Origin: Xiphophorus maculatus
Taxonomy: Eukaryota; Chordata; Actinopteri; Cyprinodontiformes; Poeciliidae
Direction: 5' to 3'
Assembly (NCBI RefSeq): GCF_002775205.1
Contig: NC_036456.1
Span: 24,069,968 to 24,133,967 of the forward strand
Length of the DNA: 64,000 bases
The translations under genes and the position numbers were made by a program. Positions 1-13,430 of this stretch are shown in pieces (the stretch's first letter is position 1; each line of letters begins with the position of its first letter). A model generated the notes under the pieces. It did no database searches. It saw nothing but the letters and a program-made list of their open reading frames with translations, and was not told the DNA's origin.

Positions 1-469
1 TAGAAAAACATATATAGTACAGAAATATATACAGAAACCAAGTCAACCATTAGACCAGAACCATGCTTCTGGTTTAGTGTATGTCGTAGAGTTTTCTGAG
101 ACACCTCTACATCCAATGTATATAATAGTGTATATGTAGATTAAAGTCCAGGAAACATTATTGCTGAAGCAAAATTTGTCTGTGACTACACCAGTGCATA
201 CAGGAACGGCTAACAGTAATCATGAAACTAAAACAAAGTACAAGTACAACAAAAAATAAACACACTACAAAAGTTTAAGTCTAAAACTAAAAATGTTCCA
301 ATGCATTGTTCCTTTAAAACGTTACAAATACACAGTACATTATTTAAAAGACACTTAAAGATTAAAAGCTCATTTAAAAAACATGAAAAAGTTTTATGAA
401 AGATAAAACTATTTGATACTTAAGGTTCACATTATCCCATTCTTATATGTACAGTTAAACTCTTTTTTT

Positions 470-662
470 TTTTTTGAGTGAAACTTTTTCCACAGGCTAC
501 ATGAGAAAGGTTCCTCACCGGTGAAACATCATGTGACGATTTAAACTAAATTTGCTGCGGAAGCTTTCTCCACAAGTCACACAAGAAAAAGGCTTTCTAC
601 CTGTGAGTCCTCATGTGATAAGTTATTTGCCATTTATAGAAAAAAAACTTTTATCAGCTTGT
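470..662 (-). pseudogene. Decayed zinc fingers beyond the ZF1 stop codon
   Basis: Read on the minus strand, the sequence after the ZF1 stop still carries finger signatures: a CVTCGESF-like stretch, R.KFSLNRHM-like helices and HTG-type linkers, but with frameshifts. These look like two or three former C-terminal fingers left behind when a frame-breaking change shortened the array. The sequence upstream (1..469) is A/T-rich and looks like 3' UTR and flank, because 221..330 has homologues near 17290 and 27000. Confidence 0.7.
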
Positions 663-2614
663 TCATGAGAAATTAAGCTCACCTGTGTGAATTCTCATGT
701 GACAATTTAAATTAGATTTGCTTTTATAGCTTTTCCCGCAATTTACACAAGAAAAGGGCTTTTCACCTGTGTGAATCTTCATGTGACTCTGTAACTCATA
801 TTTGCTTCGAAAACTTTTTCCACAAGTCACACATGAGAAAGGCTTCTCACCTGTGTGATTTCTCATGTGACGATTTAAATTAGATTTGCTTCGATAGCTT
901 TTTCCGCAATTTACACAAGAAAAGGGCTTTTCACCTGTGTGAATTCTCATGTGACTCTGTAAATAACACTTCATTCGATAGCTTTTTCCGCAATTTACAC
1001 AAGAAAATGGCTTTTCACCTGTGTGAATCTTCATGTGACTCTGTAACTCATATTTGCTTCGAAAACCTTTTCCACAAGTCACACATGAGAAAGGCTTTTT
1101 ACCTGTGTGATTTCTAATATGTACATTTAATTGGCCTTTACAGATGAAACTTTTTCCACAGGTCCCACAAGAGAAAGGCTTCTCACCTGTGTGACTTCTC
1201 ATATGTACATTTAATTGGCCTTTACAGATGAAACTTTTTCCACAGGTCCCACAAGAGAAAGGCTTCTCACCTGTGTGACTTTTCATATGAACTTTTAAAG
1301 TGTCTTTTTTGGTGAAACTTTTTCCACAAGTCCCACAGGAGAAAGGCTTCTCACCTGTGTGATTTCTCATATGTACATTTAATTGACCTATACAGATGAA
1401 ACTTTTTCCACAGGTCCCACAAGAGAAAGGCTTCTCACCTGTGTGACTTCTCATATGTACATTTAATTGGTCTTTACAGATGAAACTCTTTCCACAGGTC
1501 CCACAACAGAAAGGCTTCTCACCTGTGTGAATTCTCATGTGACAATTTAAATTAGATTTCCTTCGATAGCTTTTTCCACAATTTACACAAGAAAAGGGCT
1601 TTTCACCTGTGTGAATTCTCATATGACTCTGTAAATCACACTTCATTCGATAGCTTTTTCCGCAATTTACACAAGAAAAGGGCTTTTCACCTGTGTGAAT
1701 TCTCATGTGACAATTTAAAGGATATTTGCTTCGATAGCTTTTTCCGCAATTTACACAAGTAAAGGGCTTTTCACCTGTGTGAATCTGCATGTGACTCTGT
1801 AAATCACACTTCCTTCGATAAGTTTTTCCACAGGTCACACATGAGAAAGGATTTTTACCTGTGTGAATCACCATGTGACTCTGTAAATCACACTTCCTTC
1901 GATAACTTTTTCCACAGGTCACACATGAGAAAGGTTTCTCACCTGTGTGAATCATAATGTGCCAATTTAAAGTTCTTTTGGTGCCATAGGTTTTTCCACA
2001 GGTCACACATGAGAAAGGCTTCTCACCTGTGTGAATTCTCATGTGACAAATTAAACCAGCCTTTTGTATGTAACTTTTCCCACAGGTTGAACAAGTGAAA
2101 GGTTTTTGTCCTGTGTGAGTTATCATGTGTCTCATCAAGTTACTGTTTTGAGAAAAGATTTTATCACAAATTTTACAAGAATATAATTTTTGCTCTGCGT
2201 GAGCTTTCTTGTGCTTTTTTTGTTTTGAAGTGTCAGTTCTGCCTTTCTGCTCTTTGGTTTTCTCATATTTCTCCTTTTGTTTCTGTTCTTTGTCTCTCTT
2301 TTTTCCCGGGTCTTCAGAATTGCTGCCTTCCTGATCCTGGTTCTCATCCTCAGCAGAGCCATGAGAGATGAGTTGGTTCCTCTGTGGTTCTGTTTCATTG
2401 TGGATTCTTTGCACATTAAGAGGATTCACCAAAATGTCATCAGTCTCCTGTTTCAGCACAAGCTGCTCTTCATCCTGACTGATGCAGAGTTGCTTCTCTT
2501 CCTCTTTGAACTCTTGATGTTCTGGTTCTTCTTTACCTGAAGTGGACTTCCTCTCCTGGTTGCTGAATTCATTGAGAACCTCCTCCTCTTTACACACCCA
2601 GCACTGTGGGAGAT
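663..2614 (-). CDS. ZF1 exon 2: acidic linker plus 18 C2H2 zinc fingers
   Basis: Second and last coding exon of a predicted 706-aa C2H2 zinc-finger protein, presumably a nuclear DNA-binding protein. The acceptor (tgtgcag|ATC) at 2614/2615 completes the split GAT codon from exon 1, giving [16 protein letters not shown]. An acidic, Gln/Glu/Lys-rich linker follows, with [20 protein letters not shown] and then basic [15 protein letters not shown]. Eighteen tandem fingers of the C-X2-C-X12-H-X3-H type joined by TGEKP linkers complete the protein. Most fingers fall into a few near-identical classes (helices such as [24 protein letters not shown]), so the array grew by local duplication. No KRAB, SCAN or BTB domain is visible. 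It pairs with exon 1 at 4903..5071. Confidence 0.93.
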
Positions 2615-4902
<2,288 letters not shown>

Positions 4903-5071
4903 CTATCCGGTGTAAGATGATCCTCGGTATCCGGGTAAAATCCACCAGTCTGCGCTGATCCTCCATCTCTTCCTCCATCTTAACGTTGATTTCTTTCCAC
5001 TCTGTGAATGTTTCTCCAGCAGGAGTTACCTGCTCGTTGATAAACTCTCTCTGAGGCGGAACTGAAGACAT
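4903..5071 (-). CDS. ZF1 exon 1: teleost ZF N-terminal module
   Basis: 56 codons plus one base from ATG at 5071. The product opens MSSVPPQREFINEQVTPAGE, continues through an acidic EEEMEDQRRL segment and ends FTRIPRIILHRI. The donor CGGATAG|GTACGAAAC is identical in form across the cluster, and phase 1 matches the DLPQ exon. The module resembles the N-terminus (MSSVQ..REF..ERL...RQRRLL......LHRI) that I recall from many teleost C2H2 ZF proteins; its function is not established. I chose the MSS methionine over upstream in-frame codons because it is conserved in all paralogues. The in-frame codons upstream are not conserved. Confidence 0.9.
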
Positions 5072-5400
5072 TTTCACTGGAAACACGGAAACACCAAACC
5101 CGTCCTCTAACAAACTTGTAAGGGAACAGCGGTCCTGACCCAGGACTCGCCCTCCCTCTTCATGCTCATGCTCATATTGAAGGGTTTGAGTTCGCAGTTT
5201 GTCCCACATTCTCCACATCCGCCCTTCGCCCAGCCCATCTCCGGTCCTATTTCCGTCCTTTTCGAGGCGGACTTGCAGAAATCCATAATTCATTGCTGCA
5301 TGTGACGTATTCAGTTAAAAAGTAGAATCCATGCAACCTGGGTATCTGGACTGGGCCAATAGCTAACGCTACCATCTGAGCTATGTGACTTTCTGGGTGT

Positions 5401-5475
5401 TTCACTTTGGCTGCACTGAAGAAACTGTAAACGAGTTTTAGTTCCACCTTGAATTTTCCGCTTTGAGCCTCCTCT
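5401..5475 (-). promoter_or_regulatory. Conserved cluster promoter block, ZF1
   Basis: Read on the minus strand this contains CGTTTACAGTTTCTTCAGTG followed by CAGCCAAAGTGAAACAC, about 330 bases before the ATG. The same block precedes ZF3, ZF4, ZF5, ZF6, ZF7, ZF8 and the damaged ZF9 first exon, and a weaker version precedes ZF2. No TATA box sits at a consistent distance. It is probably the core promoter or 5' UTR. Confidence 0.65.
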
Positions 5476-6872
5476 GAACAAAACAAAAATAGTATATAGA
5501 ATAATTACACACAGAGATGGATGTTTCCATACCTTTTATGTCTATTAATTATGAAGAAACGCAGAATTTATGAGGCGAATATTTCATCAGACTAATAAAA
5601 TAAAGTTACTCAAAAAATGTGGGTTTGGAGTCAGTTATCAAAGGTATTTTGAGTCTTACAGAAGAAACATGCTGGATATATATATTGTAATGTAAGTATG
5701 ATCTTTTTAGTTTGTAAAATAGTCTAAAGTTATATCAGTGTTGGAGCTATTTATTCTTTATTTCTTTATCCATTTGAATTTTGTTTGTTTATTCTTAAAT
5801 TTCTAGTTTGTGTATTATTTGCAGAGTTTATTTGCAGGTTAATAATTGTTGATTCTATTTCTCTTTTGTTTTATTATTTGTTCTTATTTATTTGTTTTCT
5901 AAGACAGGAAGTAAGGTGGATCAGTCCACTTTCTATAAGTGGTAAAGGACCAGCAGGCATTTGGGTTTGGGGCCTTTGGTTTTTACCAGAGCAACAGAAG
6001 TAGACAGGAGAACAAAGGAAAGTTTGAACGTTGTAAATTTTTGCTGAAAAGGAAAATAAAAGCAACCAAGACAATCAACAAGTTTGGACATTAAACCTCT
6101 TTTGCCTGCGTGAAGAATCTTGACCCCAGTACCTTATAGTGGCTGATGGAACTTTTATCGGATGTTTGGTTTGACAAACAATCGCCACTACAATCAGGTT
6201 ATAGTTTTTTAGGTTGAGACTCAGTTGTAAAGTTAAATAGTGAATTATTATATGTTTCAGAGGAACACAGAGATTTGTTGTTTTGACTTGATAATTGATT
6301 GTATTGTGATAAAAGGCCCATGCTGCCTTACAATGAGGTGAAAACATGAAAGGTTACTGAAGAGACAAGTAGTGAGGAGAGGAAATCACTTTAAAAGCTA
6401 ATTTATCTCATAATATTTATTACTAACACATTACATGCATTAATAACACATAGATGGATGTGTGAAAGCCTTTATTTCTGTTGTTGTGACCAGTTAATGA
6501 GTAGTGAGAGGAGCAGAGGAAAAAGCTAGAGAGGAAGGAAGAGAGGCGTCTTGAAAACAAACAGGCAATTTTATTTAACTCATTTTATTATTGAGCTCAT
6601 TTGCATTTATTGAGTGATTATAGTTTATAGTGACAAGGCTAAGTACAATGTGACTGAGAAGTAAAACAAAAAACAGGTTTAAGACAAAAGAGCTTATAGA
6701 CAAAAATAGGCCTCAGGTCTATCTTGGTCAGACAGTTGAAGACATAGTTACAGGGAATCACTAGCAGCCTGGGCAGCCCTGTTGACTTTAACATGATCTA
6801 TTTGATGTGTACATCATCTGACCAGATTTTCCATTAGATCCAATACCAAAAAGCATCCAAGGTATTTTGAGC
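5476..6872. other. Spacer between ZF1 promoter and ZF2 3' end
   Basis: No coding sequence is recognised. The part near 6230..6360 is similar to upstream flanks of other ZF units (15650..15840, 24900..25090). The part from about 6560 to 6870 matches 11575..11890, so it is probably ZF2 3' UTR. Short open frames here lack any family signature. Confidence 0.6.
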
Positions 6873-7984
6873 CTAAGACTTCTTATCTGAGTGAGTCTTC
6901 ATATGATGAGTTAAACTACTTCTATGACTGTAAATTTTTCCACAGGTCCCACATGAAAAAGGCTTCTCACCTGTATGAATCCTCACGTGATTAAGTAAAT
7001 GCATTTTCCTCCCGAAACTCTTTCCACAGGTCCCACAAGAGAAAGGCTTCTCACCGGTATGAATCCTCATATGATTAAGTAAATACATTTTCAACCGAAA
7101 ACTTTTTCCACAAGTTCCACATGAGAAAGACTTCTGGTCTGTGTGAATTTTCATATGATGATCTAAAGTTTGCTTTAGGGTGAAACTTTTTCCACATGTC
7201 CCACATGAAAAAGGCTTCTCACCTGTGTGAATTCTCATGTGAACATTTAAATGGCCTTTATTAATGAAACTCTTTCCACAAGTTCCACAAGAGAAAGGCT
7301 TCTCACCCACATGAATCGTCATATGATTAAGTAAATGCATTTTCAACAGGAAACTTTTTCCACAGGACACACATGAGAAAGGCTTCTCACCTGTGTGAAT
7401 CTTCATATGATTAACTAAATACATTTTCAACCGAAAACTTTTTCCACAAGTTCCACATGAGAAAGACTTCTGGTCTATGTGAATTTTCATATGATCATTT
7501 AAAGTGTGTTTTAGGGTGAAACTATTTCCACATGTCCCACATGAAAAAGACTTCTCACCTGTGTGAAATCTCATGTGAACATTTAAAGTATCTTTTCGAG
7601 AAAAACATTTTCCACAGGCCACACAAGAGAAAGGCTTCTCACCTGAGTGAGTCCTCATGTGAACATTTAAAATATGTTTTCGAGAAAAACTTTTTCCACA
7701 GGTTACACAACAGAAAGGCTTCTCATCTGAGTAAGTTCTTACATGATAAATTAAACCAGCCTTTTGTTTTGAAGTGTCAGTTCTGCCTTTCTGCTCTTTG
7801 GTTTTCTCATATTTCTCCTTTTGTTTCTGTTCTTCCTTTCTCTTTTTTCCTGGGTCTTCAGAATTGATTCCTTCCTGATTCTGGTTCTCAGTTTCTGCAG
7901 AGCCATGAGAGATGAGTTGGTTCCTCTGTGGTTCTGTTTCATTGAGAACCTCCTCCTCTTTGCACACATAACATTGTGGGAGAT
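6873..7984 (-). CDS. ZF2 exon 2: linker plus 10 C2H2 zinc fingers
   Basis: Second exon of a predicted 437-aa ZF protein. The acceptor gtccag|ATC gives [20 protein letters not shown]. The linker is shorter than in ZF1: the [16 protein letters not shown] block is missing. After KQK the sequence jumps to AGLIYHVRTYSDEKP, the tail of what is finger 2 in ZF1, so finger 1 and the cysteine half of finger 2 are gone. Ten intact C2H2 fingers follow (helices such as RLKMYLVN, TLKHTLND, INKGHLNV), ending in SDKKS and TAG. ZF3 carries the same deletion, which makes the two sister genes. Presumed DNA-binding nuclear protein; target unknown. Confidence 0.93.
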
Positions 7985-10243
7985 CTGGACAAAAAGACAA
8001 AACAAAAGCTTTTAAATGTCAATCAAACAAGGAATCCTTCACTTTAATCTCTTGATGAATCAAAACAGGATTTTCTTGGGTTATTCTAAAATTACAATCT
8101 TACAAGAATGAACATTAACTCAACCAATGAGTTTCTTCTGACCAGAATGGAACTAGATGTAGTCAAAATATGATATTATGGACCTCCAGGTGAGCAAACA
8201 AGATGGTGATAGCTTAACTTAGTGGCTTCCTGACAAATATTACAAAACGTTTTCTTCCTCCATGTAGCTACAAGATATATGTCATATTAAAGAGTGACAT
8301 AAAATGCCTAATGCAAAACACTAAATGTTTTTTTTAATCTCAACCATTGATGTCAGACACTGTTTCACTCACACACTCAGCATAAACTTTCAAAAACCTT
8401 TACTTTTCTGCGAGTCGCAGCCGAATTGGTAACAATCAATCAATCAAATTTTGTTTGTATAACACATTCCAGCAACAAGGCATTTAAAATTGCTTCACAT
8501 CATAACAAACACAAAAACACAAAGTCATGCAACATAGAATCAACAATCAAAACATTACATTAAGTAAAGCGCCATCGGTAAATTTGTAATTGATTACCAT
8601 AATTTCCGGATTATAGGCAGTTTTGGAGGTAATATCGTGTAACAGGTTTGCCAGGCAAACATTTAACTGTAAGGATATTGTGAAATTAATAAATTGCACA
8701 GCTTTGCGTCTGCAGCCCAGTTATGGTTCAAACAAAAATAATGTGGCTTCCATTAAGTGAGCAAGGAATTAGTTTGCATGATATCAGAACCGTTTACATT
8801 TATTGACATCTTTGCAGAACATGTCAGTCAATATAAGACCGAGAAGATGTAAAATAATCATCGGTACTCTAACAATGCTGGGTGATGGTAGAAATTCTTA
8901 CAGATTAGCACAGTCTCCTCTTGAAGTGTGGTATATTTTGGTGATATTTCAATATATTCTTGAATATTCCTTCACATACAAAGAATTATTATTGTTTTGA
9001 AGAGATCATAGAGAAAGAGACATTTTCTAATCCATTTATTTACGTTCGTCGCATTTTGATCAGGAAACGACACAGCCACCTAATTTTTTTTACAAACATC
9101 TGCGTTGAGGACCCCGTTTGACTGTCACTAGTTAATTCAGGTCTTAATGAGGCTTGTTTTGTTTTTAAATTTCTTTCCCCTCGTCACCAGCCTGCAAACT
9201 GGTTCCCAGTAGAGAACACACAGACAAATACTGTAGATATGGCTCATAATCTGTTGGTGGGATCTGACAGTAATGTAGGAACATTTATTATTATAATTTT
9301 GGTTTGTCAATTTGGATATCACCACCATCTACGACATTGGCTGTTAACTTTATATCATTTAGATGAGATTTTATTGCAGTATAACTTATCGACATTACTT
9401 TATATTCCTCTCTACTTGGACACATAAACACCACAAGCAACACCATCAGGTATGTGATTTACATTCTATTAAATATGATGACACCAACCTCATTGTTTAG
9501 CGACACTTACTGTGAGTAGTGTCGCTAAAAAAAACAGAAAGTTCAGAAACAGTGAGGTTGCATTGCAGGATCTGAGCCAAAAACACTCACTGGGCTACAA
9601 GTGTTAAGCAAATCACATTGAAAGGCACTAGAGAGTCAATTCCAATGTTTTTCTGATCAGTGCTGGTTACAAAAAGCAGAAACCTTCCATTTAGGTTTAC
9701 ATTGTGTCTATTCATGAGATTAAATTAATTTATTCTGGTGAACCTGACTGAATGGGATTGTCGTGTTACTCATTGATCTGGTTTTGCTCAAATTCATTGT
9801 TTATGTGGCGCACTGAACGCTGCTCTGTATAAACTTGTTTTGAAACATAATTTTCACGTGCAGCATTAAACATATTTGCTTCAAATGGGATTTATAATAA
9901 AGTTTTGAAGACGGTTTTGTCACACAAGTAGCATTTTTCAACAGGCATCAACACAGCCACCTACAATATAGAAACATGTGCGGTGCGCATAGGTTTCAAC
10001 CAGTTAATTTAACCACCAGTTAATCTGTAACACCGGGCTCCTCGTCTCCAACCACAGAGCGCAGCAGAAAACCCGGTGGGGAGAAGCGAGTTGAGGAAAC
10101 GCAGGTTTAAAACCTGATGCAGTCTGGGAGCGCTGGACCGCAACACGGTCACTCAAACTGAATGGAACCAGTGAACCTGTGAACCCACTGAACCTTTAAC
10201 CCGTATCATTAGTAAAAAAGTAAATTAAAAAAAGTTTTTGTAC
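7985..10243 (-). other. ZF2 intron with repeat fragments
   Basis: Intron between the ZF2 exons. The first 400 bases next to the acceptor are conserved with ZF3 (12907..13090) and ZF5 (38990..39341). It holds a LINE- or SINE-type 3' tail with ATCA repeats (8436..8570), a short copy of a repeat with a TTTCCGGATTATAG motif (about 8600..8640), and a hairpin at 9496..9529 with arms TTTAGCGACAC and GTGTCGCTAAA. No gene is seen. Confidence 0.7.
8436..8570 (-). mobile_element. Retroposon 3' tail with (ATTG)n end
   Basis: On the minus strand this ends in a short ATTG array preceded by a TATACAAACAAAATTTG stretch. The same kind of sequence recurs at 13168..13260 and about 62785..62890. Tails of this form are common in teleost LINE/SINE families. 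The family is not assigned here. Confidence 0.55.
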
Positions 10244-10445
10244 CTATCCGGTGTAAGATGATCTTCGGTATCCGAGTAAAATCCAGCAGTCTGCGCTGAT
10301 CCTCCATCTCTTCCTCCATCTTAAAGTTGATTTCTGTCTGATCCTCCATCTCTTCCTCGAGTTTGACGTTGATTAGTTTAAACTCTGTGAATGTTTCTCC
10401 AGCAGGAGTTACCTGCTCGTTCATACGAGGCTGAATTGAAGACAT
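10244..10445 (-). CDS. ZF2 exon 1: N-terminal module with one 14-residue duplication
   Basis: 67 codons plus one base from ATG at 10445, opening MSSIQPRMNEQVTPAGE and ending IPKIILHRI before the GTACAAAAAC donor. Relative to ZF1, three residues (REF region) are missing and one 14-residue unit, EEEMEDQTEINFKM, has been inserted ahead of EEEMEDQRRL. Phase 1 matches exon 2 at 7984. See ZF3, where the same unit is expanded further. Confidence 0.9.
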
Positions 10446-11887
10446 TTTTTACAGCAAATACTCCCGTATTTACCCAGGACACTAAATCTAACAAAGGAAA
10501 AGCTAACGCTACAGCGTGGTTTGTGCTTTTTCGCGTGTTTCACTTCGACTGTCCTGATGAAACGAAACAAGCTTTTTGTTCCACTTTTAATGTTCCGCTC
10601 TAATTTAAGACTAATACATTTACGCGAAGACCTGCATCTAAATCTTTACATGTAAATGTGAGTTCCCACATTTAAGCAAAAATAAATAAAAATAAATTAG
10701 CAAATATTCGATGGGCATCCACCAGGAATCTATGAACATTATACACCGAATATGTGGCAAGTAAGCAGCAATTTACATTTATTCAGTAAATAAGAATATG
10801 ATTTAAAGACCCGTTTATATCACAATCTTTATGCATTAAAACACACAGATGGATGTTTGAAAGCTGTTAATAAAATATGATGATTTTCAATTTATAGGAA
10901 ATGAAAACATGACATTTAAAATTACAACATAACATCAAACTATTATAAAACCCAATTTAACACGGAAATGTGTGTGAGATGCATGATTAACGGTTGTTAC
11001 TTTGTCTGCAACAATGGTGTTTATTTAGATTCAAATTCTGAAAACATTATTCTCAAAGCTCAATTCATTTGTGCTCAAAATACTGTTATATATTTTAACA
11101 TATCTTTTCAATAAACTGCATTCTCATAGCAAAGAATAACAAAAATTTGAGAAAATAAAAAGCTCTCTGTGGTTAGCTCTAAATCAAAATCAGACCAGAT
11201 CTCATTTATTTCTTTTTAGATTATTTTTCAAACATCACAGAGTTCTAGCTACATAAAAAAAGAACATTTCACTGCTTTAATATGGGAAGTATTTTACATC
11301 AAGTCACACATGGAATCTTCAAAAATGTAAAAGCTAAGCTCATTTATTCAACATTGCACAGAACATCAAGAAAACTGAAACCCACAGAAATGAATCCTGC
11401 CAGAATGTGAGCCCGTCTTTAACTCCAGTATTTAATGGGATACTGTTGGGGATCTTCAGTACAATTAGGCCTGTTGCAGTAACAAATTTTGCTGGCCGGT
11501 TAATTGTCCCAAACTTTGTCATCCAGTCTCTTTGGTAGGAAGAGAGAGACACAATGAAAACAAACAGTTTTATTTCCCTCATTTTATTATCGAGCTCATT
11601 TACATTTATTGAGTAATTAGTTGATTTATTGTTTATCGTGACAAGGCTAAATACAATGTGGTTCAGAAGTAAAACAAAAAACTGGTTTAAGTCAAAAAAG
11701 CTTATAGATGAAAATAGACCTCAGGTCTATCTTGGCCAGACAGTTGAAGACGTAGTTACAGGGAATCACTAGAGGCCTGCAAAGCCCTGTTGACTTTTAC
11801 ATGATCTATTTGATGTACATCATCCAACCAGATTTTTCATTGGATCTGATGCCAAAATGGATCTGAGGTGTTTGGGGCTCAAGACTT
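10446..11887. other. ZF2 upstream region and ZF3 3' flank
   Basis: Contains a diverged form of the cluster promoter block (about 10540..10600, minus strand). A stretch at 10610..10960 is duplicated at 16140..16540, and a stretch at 11575..11887 matches 6560..6872. The duplicated boundaries show that ZF2 and ZF3 arose as one tandem unit. No other gene is seen. Confidence 0.65.
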
Positions 11888-12906
11888 CTAGTCTGAGTGA
11901 GTCTTCATGTGATGAGTTAAACTACTTCTATGATTGTAACTTTTTCCACAGGTCCCACATGTGAAAGGCTTCTCACCTGTATGGGTCCTCACGTGATTAA
12001 GTAAAGTTGTTTTCCTCCCAAAACTCTTCCCACAGGTCCCACATGAAAAAGGCCTCTCACCTGTGTGAATTTTCATATGACGATCCAAAGTTTGTTTAAG
12101 GATGAAACTCTTTCCACAGGTCCCACATGAAAAAGGCCTTTCACCTGTGTGAGTCATCATGTGATCAAGTAATTGCCTTTCCCTCGAGAAACTTTTCCCA
12201 CAGGTCCCACATGAAAAAGGCCTCTCACCCGCATGAATAGTCATGTGATTAAGTAATTGCCTTTCCTTCAAGAAACTTTTTCCACAGGTGCCACATGAGA
12301 AAGGCTTCTCACCCATATGAATTCTCATATGACCAAGTAAATGCATTTTCCTCCGGAAACTCTTTCCACAGTTCCCACATGAGAAAGGCTTCTCACCTGT
12401 GTGAATTTTCATATGAATATTTAAATTGCCTTTTAGGGTGAAACTCTTTCCACAGGTCCCACATGAAAAAAGTTTCTCACCTGTGTGAATCTTCATGTGG
12501 TCAAGCAATCTTATTTTCTTTTGGAAACTCTTTCCACAGGTACCACAAGAGAAAAGCTTCTCACCTGTGTGTATTTTCATATGATCATTTAAAGTTCCTT
12601 TTAGGGTGAAATTTTTTCCACACATCTCACATGAAAAAGGTTTCTCATCTGAGTAAGTTCTTACATGATAAATTACACCAGTCTTTTGTTTTGAAGTGTC
12701 AGTTCTTCCTTTCTGCTCTTTGGTTTTCTCATATTTCTCCTTTTGTTTCTGTCCTTCCTTTCTCTCTTTTCCTGGGTCTTCAGAATTGTTTCCTTCCTGA
12801 TCCTGGTTCTCAGCTTCTGGAGAGCCATGAGAGATGAGTTGGTTCCTCTGTGGTTCTGTTTCATTGAGAACCTCCTCCTCTTTGCACACATAACATTGTG
12901 GGAGAT
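11888..12906 (-). CDS. ZF3 exon 2: linker plus 9 C2H2 zinc fingers
   Basis: Second exon of a predicted 448-aa ZF protein. It opens [20 protein letters not shown] at acceptor gtccag|ATC (12906), has the same shortened linker as ZF2 and the same KQK-to-.GVIYHVRTYSDEKP junction, then nine complete C2H2 fingers ending KTHSD and TAG. Helix classes (TLKGTLND, KERQLLNH, LKQTLDRH) overlap with those of ZF2 but the order differs, so the arrays have been reshuffled since duplication. Presumed sequence-specific nuclear DNA-binding protein; target unknown. Confidence 0.93.
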
Positions 12907-13167
12907 CTGGACAAAAAGACAAAACAAAAGCCTTTAAACGTCAATCAAAAAAGGAATCCTTCACTTGTTTTCTTCCTCCATGTAGCTACAAGATATGTAT
13001 CACATTAAAGAGTGACATAAAATGCCTAAAGCAAAACAGTAAGGTGTTTTATAATCTCAACCATTGATATTGCCAGACATTGCTCCACTCACACACTCAA
13101 CATAAACTTTCAAAAGCACGACTAAATCTCAGCCTTTACTTTCTTGCGAGTCGCAGCCAAAGTAGTA

Positions 13168-13260
13168 ACAATCAATCAATCAATCAATCAAATTTTGTTT
13201 GTGCAGCATATTTCAGCAACAAGGCAAAACATTACATTAAATCAAGTGCCACATTAAATT
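13168..13260 (-). mobile_element. Retroposon 3' tail with (ATTG)n end
   Basis: Five ATCA units on the plus strand followed by AATTTTGTTTGTGCAGCATA, the same type as 8436..8570 at the equivalent intron position of ZF2. It may therefore predate the ZF2/ZF3 duplication. Confidence 0.55.
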
Positions 13261-13271
13261 CGTAATTGATC

Positions 13272-13430
13272 ACCGTATTTTCCGGACTATAGAGCACACT
13301 TTACTATAAGCCGCAAGCACAAAGTTTTTTATAAAAACTGGAAGCGGACATATATGAGCCGCACCGGGCTATAAGCAGCTGGTATCACCACCGTTCTCGC
13401 TTTTCCAATCTGCTATTAAGGACGCAGCCC
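13272..13430. repeat. Dispersed repeat beginning TATTTTCCGGACTATAG
   Basis: The TTTTCCGGACTATA motif followed by several AGCCGC-like blocks is typical of a widespread fish interspersed repeat. A shorter, diverged copy is at about 8600 in ZF2. I cannot fix its ends or class from this window. Confidence 0.45.

Noticed and set aside
663-2100. 84-base tandem periodicity that could suggest a satellite or CRISPR-like array
   Set aside because: The period is one C2H2 finger (28 codons) and the frame is open throughout; it is coding.
2277-2540. Hydrophobic plus-strand frame
   Set aside because: It is the antisense of the Lys/Glu-rich ZF1 linker, and equivalent shadows occur opposite every paralogue.
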